Source: DASVDK01 sp036381125 [NCBI: Thermodesulfobacteriota bacterium]
GTDB taxonomy: Bacteria; DASVDK01
Length of the DNA stretch: 39,540 bases
NCBI GenBank assembly: GCA_036381125.1
Contig: DASVDK010000271.1
Span: 1 to 39,540 of the forward strand
Direction: 5' to 3'
The notes beneath the pieces are model-generated. The model searched no databases and had not been told where the DNA came from. It saw only the letters and a list, made by a program, of their open reading frames with translations. Each line of letters opens with the position of its first letter. Position 1 is the stretch's first letter. The translations under genes and the position numbers were made by a program. Positions 23,186-32,733 of this stretch are shown here, in pieces.

Positions 23186-23629
23186 GTGCGGTCCGAGAGA
23201 AGGGCCCGGCGAGTCGCCGGAGGTTTCACGCTCATCGAGGTCCTGGTCGTCGTCCTGATCATCGGCATCCTCGCCGCCATCGTCGGGCCGCGCGTCATCG
23301 GCAAGGCCGACGACGCGCGGCGCACGCGCGTGGTGGCCGATCTCAAGAGCATCGAGACGGCGCTCGACCTCTACAAGCTCGACAACGGCGTCTACCCCAC
23401 CACCGAACAGGGGCTCGAGGCGCTGGTCACCAAGCCGACCGTCGGGAACATCCCGGCCAACTGGAAGGACGGCGGCTACCTGCCTCGTGTCCCGGTCGAT
23501 CCGTGGGGCCAGCCCTACGCCTACGCCTATCCGGGCACCCAGGGCGAGTACGACCTCTTCTCGCTCGGGGCGGACGGCCAGCCGGGCGGCGAGGGCCCGA
23601 ACGCCGACGTCTACGCCGGCGAGTCCTGA
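23186..23629 (+). CDS. gspG: major pseudopilin GspG
   Basis: 147 residues. Type IV prepilin-like leader of 13 residues, cut at G13-F14 in AGG-FTLIEVLVVVLIIGIL, with Glu at +5. The C-terminal part is diagnostic: LKSIETALDLYKLDNGVYPT, TTEQGLEALVTKP, GGYLPRVPVDPWGQPYAYAY, and the calcium-binding end DLFSLGADGQPGGEG with NADV. GspG polymerises into the pseudopilus that drives substrates through GspD. GTG start at 23186 with GGAGG 7 nt upstream. Confidence 0.97.
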   Translation: MRSERRARRVAGGFTLIEVLVVVLIIGILAAIVGPRVIGKADDARRTRVVADLKSIETALDLYKLDNGVYPTTEQGLEALVTKPTVGNIPANWKDGGYLPRVPVDPWGQPYAYAYPGTQGEYDLFSLGADGQPGGEGPNADVYAGES

Positions 23630-23647
23630 CGGACGCCGGCCCGCCCG

Positions 23648-24244
23648 ATGGTCCTTGCGAGCGAACGCCGCCACGCCGGCCGCAGGCCGGCCGGGCCGCG
23701 GCCGCGGGCCCGGCGGCTTGCGTCCGCCTTCACGCTCGTCGAGATCCTGGTCGCCCTCGCCGTGGTGGCGCTCGCCCTGGGGCTCGCCGTCCCGAAGCTC
23801 ACCGAGCTGTCCGGGATCGAGCTGCGCTCCGCGGCGCGGCGCCTCGTCGGCGCCGCCCGCTACGCGGCCGACCAGGCGGCGGTACGCAAGACGCCCTACC
23901 GGCTCCGGTTCGACTTCGCCGAGCGCGCCTATCGGGTGGAGCGGCTCGACGGGGACACCTGGAAGCCCGACCCGACCTCGCTCGGCGTCCCGGTGGTCCT
24001 GCCCGGCCGGGTGCGCCTGGCGCTGGTCGAGACGCGGCGGGCCGGCCGGCTGCGCGATCAGGAGGCGTCCGTGGAGTTCTACCCCAAGGGATACGCCGAG
24101 CGCGCCGCGATCCAGCTCGCCGTCGGCGAGCGGCGGGCGTACACGATCGAGGTGCGGCCCTACGACATGCGCCCCCGCATCCACGAGGGCGCGCTCGAGC
24201 TGGCGGAGCTCGACCGACATGCCACGGTCCCGGCGGCCCGGTAG
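23648..24244 (+). CDS. gspH: minor pseudopilin GspH
   Basis: 198 residues. Long basic leader of 27 residues, then SA-FTLVEILVALAVVALALG with Glu at +5. The residue before the cleavage point is Ala27 where Gly is almost invariant, so processing by the prepilin peptidase may be slow; Gly-to-Ala is the best tolerated change in known systems. The globular part begins with GIELRSAARRLVGAARYAAD, the GspH/FimT pattern, and continues with beta segments such as ASVEFYPKGYAERAAIQLAV. The start is weakly supported (no Shine-Dalgarno). Its 3-prime end overlaps gspI by 26 nt. Confidence 0.9.
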   Translation: MVLASERRHAGRRPAGPRPRARRLASAFTLVEILVALAVVALALGLAVPKLTELSGIELRSAARRLVGAARYAADQAAVRKTPYRLRFDFAERAYRVERLDGDTWKPDPTSLGVPVVLPGRVRLALVETRRAGRLRDQEASVEFYPKGYAERAAIQLAVGERRAYTIEVRPYDMRPRIHEGALELAELDRHATVPAAR

Positions 24245-24671
24245 ACGCGCGGCCGTGCGCCTCCCGAGCGCACGCGGCCGCCCCGCCTCCGGCGGGGGCC
24301 CGGCCGCCGGCTTCACGCTCCTCGAGGTCCTGGTCGCGCTCGTGATCCTCGGCGTGGCGCTGGTCGGCCTGCTTTCCGCCCAGAGCGCCGCCGTGCGACT
24401 CAGGTCCCAGGCCGAGGAGCTGACGCTCGCGACGTTCCTGCTCGAGACGAAGATGACCGACACCCAGATGGGCGACTTCCCCGACGTCGGCACCACGGAG
24501 GGTGACTTCGGGGACGACTACCCGGGGTACACCTGGCAGCAGGTGGTGACCGACACCCCCTTCCGCGGCGTGCGCGAGGTGCGGCTCGCGGTCATCTGGT
24601 CGCCGGGCCCGCGGCCGCAGCGGCTCGAGCTCGTGCACTTCATGGTCGAGCGGCCGGGCGGCGCGCCATGA
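24219..24671 (+). CDS. gspI: minor pseudopilin GspI
   Basis: 150 residues from ATG at 24219 (GGAG 10 nt upstream); GTG at 24255 would give 138. The leader ends at G31 in PAAG-FTLLEVLVALVILGVALV. Downstream, LLSAQSAAVRLRSQAEELTL and FLLETKMTDTQMGDF fit GspI, where L-A-T-x-L-x-E-x-K/R is typical. The product belongs to the GspI-J-K tip complex. It starts within gspH and its TGA overlaps the gspJ ATG. Confidence 0.9.
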   Translation: MPRSRRPGRRAAVRLPSARGRPASGGGPAAGFTLLEVLVALVILGVALVGLLSAQSAAVRLRSQAEELTLATFLLETKMTDTQMGDFPDVGTTEGDFGDDYPGYTWQQVVTDTPFRGVREVRLAVIWSPGPRPQRLELVHFMVERPGGAP

Positions 24672-25360
24672 CGCGCGGCGCGCGGGCGGCCGGCTTCACG
24701 CTCATCGAGGTCCTGGTCGCCCTCGGGATCCTCGGCGTGATCGTCGCGATCGTGAGCACGAGCCTCTCCGGGGCCCTCGGCGTGCAGGAGGCCGCCAACC
24801 GGCGCGTCGAGATGACCCACGCCGGCCGGACGGCGATCGATCGGATGAGCCAGGAGCTGGCGTCGGCGTTCGCCCTGCCGGCCCAGGGGGGGCGGCCGCA
24901 GGCGGCCGGCTTCCTCCTCGAGCACCGCGAGCTCGAGGGCGCCTCGCGGGACCGGCTGAGCTTCCTCACGTACGGGCGTCCGCGCGTCGGGGGGAGCGGG
25001 CCGTCGTCCGACATGGCCCTGGTCGAATACGAGCTGGTCGTCTCGGACGACCGGCGCGACTGGCGGCTCGTCCGGCGCCAGGCCAACCGGCTCGACCTCG
25101 AGGCGCTCGCCGAGGCGCCCGGCGACGTGGTGGCCGAGCGGGTGGTCGGCTTCGAGGTGAAGGTCTACGACGCCGGCAAGAAGGAGTGGGTGAACGAGTG
25201 GACCGACAAGGCGAGGATCCCGCAGGCCGTCTGGCTGACGGTGCGGGTCGTGCCCGAGCCCGCCCCGCAGGCCGACCGGCCCTGGGGCGACGGGCCGCTC
25301 GCCGAGGCGAGCGTTCTCACCTACGGCACGCGCTTCACGCTGCCGATGTGGAAGCGATGA
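24668..25360 (+). CDS. gspJ: minor pseudopilin GspJ
   Basis: 230 residues. Short leader cut at G9-F10 in RAAG-FTLIEVLVALGILGVIV. The body has the GspJ features: RTAIDRMSQELASAFALP, DRLSFLTYGRP, MALVEYELVVSDDRRDWRLV and RQANRLDLE, with ERVVGFEVKVYDAGKKEW near the end. It forms the pseudopilus tip with GspI and GspK. Starts by ATGA overlap with gspI and ends by ATGA overlap with gspK. Confidence 0.93.
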   Translation: MTRGARAAGFTLIEVLVALGILGVIVAIVSTSLSGALGVQEAANRRVEMTHAGRTAIDRMSQELASAFALPAQGGRPQAAGFLLEHRELEGASRDRLSFLTYGRPRVGGSGPSSDMALVEYELVVSDDRRDWRLVRRQANRLDLEALAEAPGDVVAERVVGFEVKVYDAGKKEWVNEWTDKARIPQAVWLTVRVVPEPAPQADRPWGDGPLAEASVLTYGTRFTLPMWKR

Positions 25361-26283
25361 GGCGCCCGCGGCGGCAACGGGGCGTGGCGCTCCTCCTGGC
25401 GGTCTCGGTCGTGGCGGTCCTGACGCTCACGGTCTTCCCGTTCGTCTACGAGGGGCGGGTCGAGCGGGCCGTGGCGAGCAACCTCTACACGTCGCTGCAG
25501 GCGCGCCATCTCGCGGAGGGGGGCGTCGCCATCGCGGAGGCGCTGCTTCGCCTCGACGGCGAGAAGCGTGAGGGCGATCCCTACGACGGGCTCGACGAGA
25601 TCTGGGCCCAGTACAACAACGTCCCCGTCGCCGCCGGCGGCGGCGCGGTGTCGATGGTCATCACCGACGAGCACGCGAAGCTCAACCTCCGGCGGCTCGT
25701 GAGCGGCAACACGGTGAACGCCGACTGGCGCAGCTACCTCGAGCGGCTGCTCGTCCTGGTCGCGGAGCAGGACGCCGCCGAGGCGAGGCGGCTCGTCGAC
25801 GCGCTCGTCGACTGGCAGGACACCGAGTCCACCAACGTCACCGGGTCGGGCGGCGCGGAGGAGACCTACTACCGGTCGCTCACGCCTCCCTACAGTCCGG
25901 ACAACGCGCCGCTCGTCACGGTGGCGCAGCTCGGCCTGGTCAAGGGGTGGACCCGGGAGATCGTCCGGAAGGTCACGCCGTTCGTGACCGTCTACGGCGA
26001 GGGGCGGGTGAACCCGAACACCGCGCCTCGGGAAGTGCTCGTCGCCATCGGGCTCGACGAAACCCAGGCGACCCGGGCGGTGGAGAGTCGCGTGCGCGCC
26101 CCCTTCCGCAACATCAACGAGTTCCGGGAGGCCACGGGCTTCACGGGCAACCTGAACTTCCTGACCTACAAGAGCCAGTTCTTCGGCGTCACCGTCACGG
26201 GGAGCTTCCGCGACAGCGTCGCGATCGTCCACACGGTCCTGCAACGCGGACAGTTCCAGCGTCTGTACTGGCGTGTCGAATAG
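25357..26283 (+). CDS. gspK: tip pseudopilin GspK
   Basis: 308 residues. The leader is cut after G9 in RQRG-VALLLAVSVVAVLTLT; as usual for GspK, Glu at +5 is missing. The large globular part contains the helix-hairpin-helix-like segments of the family: VDALVDWQDTEST, YRSLTPPYSPDNAPLVTVAQ, YGEGRVNPNTAPREVLVAI and FRNINEFREATGF. GspK caps the pseudopilus tip. Last gene before a 306-bp gap. Confidence 0.95.
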   Translation: MRRPRRQRGVALLLAVSVVAVLTLTVFPFVYEGRVERAVASNLYTSLQARHLAEGGVAIAEALLRLDGEKREGDPYDGLDEIWAQYNNVPVAAGGGAVSMVITDEHAKLNLRRLVSGNTVNADWRSYLERLLVLVAEQDAAEARRLVDALVDWQDTESTNVTGSGGAEETYYRSLTPPYSPDNAPLVTVAQLGLVKGWTREIVRKVTPFVTVYGEGRVNPNTAPREVLVAIGLDETQATRAVESRVRAPFRNINEFREATGFTGNLNFLTYKSQFFGVTVTGSFRDSVAIVHTVLQRGQFQRLYWRVE

Positions 26284-26327
26284 GACACATGCAGAGTTGC
26301 AGAGTACCGTTACAAATTTGCACGCCG

Positions 26328-26346
26328 GCCCGGCCCGCGGCCGGGC
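26328..26346 (+). terminator. strong GC hairpin after gspK (no U tract)
   Basis: GCCCGGCC and GGCCGGGC form a perfect 8-bp all-GC stem with a CGC loop, 44 nt after the gspK stop. No T run follows, so termination may be partial or it may mark the 3-prime end of the gspC-K part of the transcript. Confidence 0.4.
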
Positions 26347-26473
26347 GTCCGGAAGCCGGCCCGCCCCGCTCCGACCGCCGGCGGGCGCCAGAACCTCGTT
26401 CTTTCGCGCCCTTCCGCTCGTCGCCGGGGCTCGGCCCGCGGGTCGGAGGACCCGGCACAGCGACTGCATGCGC

Positions 26474-26479
26474 TATACT
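26474..26479 (+). promoter_or_regulatory. possible -10 box upstream of the small HTH gene
   Basis: TATACT, the same hexamer as at 11009. There is no TTGACA-like -35 at 16-18 bp and no TG extension, so this is a weak call. A start near 26486 would give a leader of about 100 nt with two hairpins. Confidence 0.35.
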
Positions 26480-26503
26480 GTGCGAACAAAACGGTGCCCC
26501 GCA

Positions 26504-26567
26504 GCGTCAGAGTGACGCGGCTGGAGCCCAGGCGGTTCCCCGGAGCCATGACCGAGCCCTGCTCGGT
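26504..26567 (+). promoter_or_regulatory. two small inverted repeats in the leader of the HTH gene
   Basis: GCGTCA-GAG-TGACGC (26504-26518) and ACCGAGC-CCT-GCTCGGT (26551-26567) are perfect. The second ends 4 nt before the AGGAG ribosome site (26572-26576). They may be protein-binding operators, possibly for the HTH protein itself, or RNA hairpins. Confidence 0.4.
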
Positions 26568-26589
26568 TCGACAGGAGAGACGACACCAG

Positions 26590-26781
26590 ATGGAGAAGCC
26601 GAACGAAGGTCTCACGTCCAAGCAGCTCGCGCAGGTGCTTCCCTTCGCGATCTCGCCGGACGAGATCAACTACCTCGCGCGCCGCAACAAGATCCCGGCG
26701 GAGAAGCGCGGCAAGATGTGGATCTACAAGAAGAAGGACCTCAACAAGATCCTCAAGACCCTCAGCACCCTCAACGCCTAG
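26590..26781 (+). CDS. small excisionase-like helix-turn-helix protein
   Basis: 63 residues, MEKPNEGLTSKQLAQVLPFA then SPDEINYLARRNKIPAEKRG and KMWIYKKKDLNKILKTL. The layout, an HTH with L-T-S-K-Q-L-A followed by a basic wing (R-R-N-K-I-P-A-E-K-R-G-K-M-W-I-Y) and a C-terminal helix, fits the MerR-like HTH_17 excisionase/DNA-binding fold, so a DNA-binding regulator is likely. No phage or integrase gene is near, so a phage excisionase is improbable. Composition is less GC-biased and more Lys-rich than its neighbours. It lies between gspK and gspL. ATG at 26590 is chosen with AGGAG 13 nt upstream; ATG 26548 and GTG 26494 are possible longer starts. Confidence 0.72.
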   Translation: MEKPNEGLTSKQLAQVLPFAISPDEINYLARRNKIPAEKRGKMWIYKKKDLNKILKTLSTLNA

Positions 26782-26877
26782 CGGGCGGGGCGGCCGCCGA
26801 GCGGACCCGCCTCGCCTCTCCCTTGACAAGTTGTGGATTTACCTGGCGTTTCGGCGCCGAAGCCTACCCGCGTCACC

Positions 26878-26906
26878 TTGACACCCAGGGGTCGCCTTCG
26901 TAGCAT
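26878..26906 (+). promoter_or_regulatory. sigma70-like promoter of gspL, leaderless
   Basis: -35 TTGACA (26878-26883, consensus), 17-bp spacer, -10 TAGCAT (26901-26906), 7 nt before ATG at 26914. It splits the gsp cluster into separately transcribed parts. No Shine-Dalgarno sequence precedes the ATG. Confidence 0.7.
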
Positions 26907-26913
26907 GGCCAGC

Positions 26914-28491
26914 ATGTTCCGCTCCGTAGTCGGCCTGGACATCGGCGCCTCGGCCGTGAAGGCGATCGTCCTTCGCGGGGGGCTCCGAACGGTCCAGGTC
27001 GCCTGCGCGACGCGAGTCGAGGAACCCGGCATCCCGCTCTCCGAGCGGCTACGCCGCCTCGCGGCGCTCGAGCCGCTGCGGGCCGACGACGTCCTCACGG
27101 CGCTGCCGGGCCAGCGGGTGTCGACGCGCCTGCTCACCTTCCCGGCGGCGGCCGCGAAGCAGCTCGACAAGGTCGTCCCCTTCGAGCTGGAGACGCAGAT
27201 CCCGTTCACGCTCGACCAGGTCGTCGTCGCCTACCAGCGCGTCTCCCCTGCCGGTGCGGCCGAGGCGTCGGTCCTGGCCGCTGCGGCGCCGACCGGAGAC
27301 GTCGCCCAGCTCCTCGAGGCCTGCACGGCGGCGCAGCTCGAGCCGCGGCGCATCGATCTCGACACCGCGGCCCTCGCCCCGCTCGCCGTGGCGGTCCCAC
27401 CGGTCGCGTCCGAGGCGCCGGGCGCAACGGCCGTGGTGGACCTGGGCGCCAGCAAGACCGGCGTGGCCGTCGTGGCCGACGGCCGGCTCCGCTTCGTCCG
27501 GACGATCACGGGCGGCGGTCAGGCGGTCACGCGCGCGATCGCCCAGGCGCTCGGCCTCTCGGACGTCGAGGCCGAGGCGCGCAAGCGCGATCTCGCGCCG
27601 CAGGCCGCCGACGGCGGCGACGCGGCCGAGGCCGCGGCCCGGATGGCGGTCGTGCGCGGCCTCGAGACGCTCGCGGCCGAGTTGCACAAGACCCTCGCCG
27701 CCTGCCGGCAGGCCGGCGGTCCCGAGGTGACGCGGCTGCTCCTGGTGGGGGGCGGCGCCGCGCAGCCCGGTCTCGCTGCCTTCCTGGAGCGCGCGCTCGA
27801 GCTGCCGGCCCGCGTCGTGCGCCCCTGCGACGTGCCGGGCGTCGGCGGCGCGGCCGTCGAGACGCTCGGCCCGGAGTACACGCCGGCGCTGGCCCTCGCG
27901 CTGCCGGGCACGGGACGCCGCCTGCCCGGCACGCTCGACTTCCGGAAGGGGCCGTTCGCCTACCGGCTGGAGATGGCGGGCCTCAAGCGGCGGCTCGCCG
28001 TCTCGGCGGGCCTCGCGGCGGCCATCCTCGTCCTGCTCGCCGTCGACTTCTACACCGAGTACTCGGCGAAGGTGGAGCGATACGAGGCGGTGCAGGCGCA
28101 GGTGCGAGAGGCCTACCGCGCCATCGTCCCCCAGGGGGCCGCGCCGGCCAACGAGGCGCTCGACCTCAAGGCCCGCACCGAGGGGCTCAAGAAGGAGCTG
28201 TCGCAGATCGGCGGGCTGGCCGGGGGGCGCATCACCCCGCTCGCCGTCCTCGCCGAGCTGTCGACGCGGGTGCCCCGCGACATCCGCGTCGACGTGCTCG
28301 AGCTGGTGGTCGAGAAGAACCAGGTCCGCCTGCGCGCCGAGACCGACTCGTTCGAGTCGGTCGACAAGATGAAGGCGGCGCTGCTCGAGTTCGAGCCCTT
28401 CACGGACATCCAGGTGTCGGACGCCCGCGTGAACGCCAACCAGACGTCGGTCGGCTTCCGGTTCACGATCGCCCTGGCCGACGAGGTATAG
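26914..28491 (+). CDS. gspL: type II secretion protein GspL (PilM-like actin fold plus periplasmic domain)
   Basis: 525 residues. The cytoplasmic part (about 1-350) is an actin-like PilM/GspL fold: SVVGLDIGASAVKAIVL (phosphate 1), TALPGQRVSTRLLTFP, KVVPFELETQIPFTLDQVVV, TAVVDLGASKTGVAVV (phosphate 2), and LLLVGGGAAQPGLAAFLE (adenosine). One membrane helix follows (about 358-378, VSAGLAAAILVLLAVDFYT), then a coiled-coil and a ferredoxin-like periplasmic end. GspL recruits GspE to the membrane. It keeps the PilM-like motifs more fully than the gammaproteobacterial GspL. The start at 26914 follows from the promoter position; 26905 is an in-frame ATG that overlaps the -10 box. Confidence 0.92.
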   Translation: MFRSVVGLDIGASAVKAIVLRGGLRTVQVACATRVEEPGIPLSERLRRLAALEPLRADDVLTALPGQRVSTRLLTFPAAAAKQLDKVVPFELETQIPFTLDQVVVAYQRVSPAGAAEASVLAAAAPTGDVAQLLEACTAAQLEPRRIDLDTAALAPLAVAVPPVASEAPGATAVVDLGASKTGVAVVADGRLRFVRTITGGGQAVTRAIAQALGLSDVEAEARKRDLAPQAADGGDAAEAAARMAVVRGLETLAAELHKTLAACRQAGGPEVTRLLLVGGGAAQPGLAAFLERALELPARVVRPCDVPGVGGAAVETLGPEYTPALALALPGTGRRLPGTLDFRKGPFAYRLEMAGLKRRLAVSAGLAAAILVLLAVDFYTEYSAKVERYEAVQAQVREAYRAIVPQGAAPANEALDLKARTEGLKKELSQIGGLAGGRITPLAVLAELSTRVPRDIRVDVLELVVEKNQVRLRAETDSFESVDKMKAALLEFEPFTDIQVSDARVNANQTSVGFRFTIALADEV

Positions 28492-28494
28492 GGG

Positions 28495-29022
28495 ATGGCC
28501 ATCACCCTCGCGCGCCGCGAGCGGCGCCTGGTCGTCGGCGGCGCCCTCGTCCTCGCGCTGACGCTGCTCTACGTGCTGGTCCTCGAGCCGCTCCTGACGC
28601 GCAACCGGGACCTGGACCGGCTGATCGCCCAGAAGACGCGCGAGTACGGCGAGGTCGTGCGCCTCGGCGACGAGTACCGGCAGGCGCAGGCGCGGCTCGA
28701 GTCGCTCAGGGCGCGGCTGTCGCGGGCGCCGCAGAACTTCCAGCTCCTCTCCTACCTCGAGAACCTGGCGGTGCAGAACGGCATCCGCGACCGGATCGCC
28801 TACATGAGGCCCCAGCCGCCCGCCACGACCGGCAGCTTCCGCGAGCAGAGCGTCGAGATGCGCCTCGACGCCGTGACCATCAACCAGACGGTCAAGTTCC
28901 TCGATCAGCTCGCCTCCGCGCCGCCCGGGCTTCGAGTCAAGCGGCTCTCCATGGTACGCCGATACGACGACGTGAACCGGCTGGACGTCGTCGTGCAGGT
29001 CGCCGCCTACCAGCTCGCATGA
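28495..29022 (+). CDS. gspM: type II secretion protein GspM
   Basis: 175 residues. A short basic N-terminus, a membrane helix ([20 protein letters not shown]) and a coiled coil rich in Arg/Leu ([20 protein letters not shown]) lead to a ferredoxin-like periplasmic domain with [19 protein letters not shown] and [20 protein letters not shown]. It pairs with GspL in the platform. Begins 3 nt after gspL and ends by ATGA overlap with gspN. Confidence 0.9.
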   Translation: MAITLARRERRLVVGGALVLALTLLYVLVLEPLLTRNRDLDRLIAQKTREYGEVVRLGDEYRQAQARLESLRARLSRAPQNFQLLSYLENLAVQNGIRDRIAYMRPQPPATTGSFREQSVEMRLDAVTINQTVKFLDQLASAPPGLRVKRLSMVRRYDDVNRLDVVVQVAAYQLA

Positions 29023-29893
29023 CGCGCCGCGCGCGCCTGCTCACCGCGGCCGGCTACGTCGCCCTCTTCGTCGCGGTCTTCTACGTCTCCCTCGTGCTCG
29101 CGTTCCCGGTGGACGCGCTTCGCCGCATGCTGGCGGCGAACGTGGAGGCCTCGACGCCGCTCACGCTGGCCATCGGCAGCCTCTCCCTCGGCTGGGACGG
29201 CGACCTGTCGGCGCGTCAGGTCGTCCTCGGCTGGCCCCGCGCCGGCCGCACGCTGCCGGTGTTCGCGGCCGACCGCGTGGACGTCGACGTCGCCCTGCTG
29301 CCCGCGGCATTCGGCCGGCTCGAGGCGCGCTTCGACGGCGACGCGTACGGCGGGCGCTTCGACGGGCGGCTCGCCGGGCCCCGGGACGGTCCCGCCGAGA
29401 CGGTGCTCGTCGCGCTCGATCGGCTCGACCTGGCCCGCCACGCCGGCCTCGCCGGGGCCGCGCGGGTCGTGGTCGCCGGCCTCCTCTCGGGCGAGCTGCG
29501 CCTGTCGGGCGCGGCCGCCACCCGGCGCACCGGCTACATCCACCTGCGGGTCGAGTCGGGCAGCGTGCGCGAACTGCCGATGATCGCCGCGAGCCTCCCC
29601 GAGGTGGGCGTCGAGCGCGCCACGGTCTCGGCGCGGCTCGACCGCGACCGGCTCGAGGTCGAGAGCGTGGAGGTCCGCGGGCCGGAGCTGACCCTCACCG
29701 GCTCGGGGCAGATCGGCCTGCGGGAGCCGGCGGACGCGTCCACCCTGAACCTCACGTTCCGGCTCAGGCCCGAGCAGCGCTTCCCGCCGACCCTGCGCCG
29801 GCTCCTCGGCGTCGTCGCCCGCGCCCCGGACGCGAGCGGCGCCTTCGGCTTCGTCGTGCTCGGCACGCTGGCCAGGCCCGAGGTCCGCCCGCT

Positions 29894-29897
<4 letters not shown>
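29019..29897 (+). CDS. gspN: type II secretion protein GspN
   Basis: 292 residues. A membrane helix near the N-terminus ([20 protein letters not shown]) is followed by a beta-rich AsmA-like periplasmic part: [49 protein letters not shown], and [20 protein letters not shown]. This resembles the GspN of Deltaproteobacteria-type systems; the protein is dispensable in many systems and its role is uncertain. Translationally coupled at both ends (ATGA with gspM, GTGA with the regulator). Confidence 0.85.
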
Positions 29898-31521
<1,624 letters not shown>

Positions 31522-31525
<4 letters not shown>

Positions 31526-32733
31526 GCGCCCGCCGCGCCGTACCGGTCACGGCCCTCGCCGCGGCCTGCTTCGTCGTCTCGGCGGAGGCGCGCGTCGTGG
31601 CGCCGCTCCTGCCGACCATCGCCGCGTCGCTCGGCGTCTCGGTGACGGCCGCCGGCAGCGCCGTGACGCTCTACCTCCTCCCCTACGGCCTCTGCCAGAT
31701 CGGCTACGGGCCGCTCGCCGACCGGATCGGCAAGTTCCGCGTGATCCGCGCCTGCATGCTGGTGCTCGCCGCCGGCACGCTTGCCTGCGCGCTCGCGCCG
31801 TCGCTCGTCGTGCTCGACGTCCTGCGGCTCCTCACCGGCATGGCGGCGGCCGCCATCTTCCCCATGTCGATGGCCCACCTGGGCGACACGCTGCCGTACG
31901 GCGAGCGGCCGCGCGCGATCGGCATCCTCATGAGCGGCGCGGCCGTGGGGCAGACGCTGTCGATCGCGATCGGCGGCGCGATCGGGCAGTTCCTCGACTG
32001 GCGCCTGGTCTTCCTCCTCTACGGCGCGATCGCGCTCGGCATCGGCCTCTGGCTCGCGCAGTTCGCGCCGGCGGCGGCGGCGTCGTCGAGCGCGACCTCC
32101 GGGGAGCCCTGGTGGCGGCCATACGCCCGCCTCCTCGCCAGCCCGACCGGCCGCACGCTCTACCTCATGGTCGCCGTCGAGGGCTTCTTCGCCATGGGGG
32201 CGTTCACGTACGTGACGGCGCTCCTGCAGTGGCGCGACGGGCTCTCCCAGCTTGCCGCCTCGCTCGTCGTCACGGCCAACGGCGTCGGCGCATTCACGGC
32301 CGCCCGGCTCCTCGGGCACGCCTCGCACCGCCTCGGCGAGCGCGGCAGCCTGGTCCTCGGGGGGCTCGGCGCCGGGGTGCCCTACCTCCTGCTCGCGGCG
32401 CCGATCGGCGTCTGGCCGGCGGCACCGCTCCTGCTCGTCATGGGCGCGGGCTGGGTCCTCATGCACAACGTCCTGCAGGTCCGCGCCACCGAGGCGAGCC
32501 CCGAGGCGCGCGGCTCGAGCCTCGCCTTCTTCGCCCTGAGCCTCTTCCTCGGCGGCTCCCTCGGCACCACGGCCCACGGGCTGCTCATCGCCGCGCCGGG
32601 GAGCTACGCGACCGTGATGGCGGTCGGCGGGCTCGGGCTCTGCACCTTCGGTCTGCTCGCGCCGGCGCGGCTCGGCGTCGCACGCCGCAGGCCGAGGCCG
32701 GCCCCCGCCGCCGCGGGCCCGAGCGCGGGATGA
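31522..32733 (+). CDS. MFS transporter
   Basis: 403 residues with 12 predicted membrane helices. The loop between helices 2 and 3 has the MFS motif A ([15 protein letters not shown]), and helix 1 has [20 protein letters not shown], typical of drug/sugar efflux MFS members. [15 protein letters not shown] motif: [20 protein letters not shown]. The substrate cannot be told. It is coupled to the FHA regulator gene (ATGA) and to the CDF gene (ATGA), so it belongs to the same transcription unit although it is not part of the secretion machine. Confidence 0.88.

Larger units (their letters stand above)
26284..26589 (+). other. 306-bp leader/intergenic region between gspK and the small HTH gene
   Basis: No gene is seen here. 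It holds a tandem 8-bp repeat (TGCAGAGT at 26290-26297 and 26298-26305), a short AT-rich patch, a GC hairpin (26328-26346), a possible -10 box (26474-26479) and two small hairpins near the HTH gene (26504-26518, 26551-26567). A tiny open frame GTG 26480-TGA 26515 (11 codons) is not claimed as a gene. Confidence 0.6.

Noticed and set aside
19889-24496. A 1535-codon open frame on the minus strand opposite gspD to gspI
   Set aside because: It is a by-product of the high third-position GC of the plus-strand genes; its product is Arg/Asp/His-rich without domains, while the sense strand encodes clear Gsp proteins.
26480-26515. 11-codon open frame after the TATACT box upstream of the HTH gene
   Set aside because: Too short, no ribosome site and begins before the expected transcript start.
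26823-26851. A second TTGACA with 17-bp spacing upstream of gspL
   Set aside because: The hexamer at the -10 position (GCGTTT) is not promoter-like.
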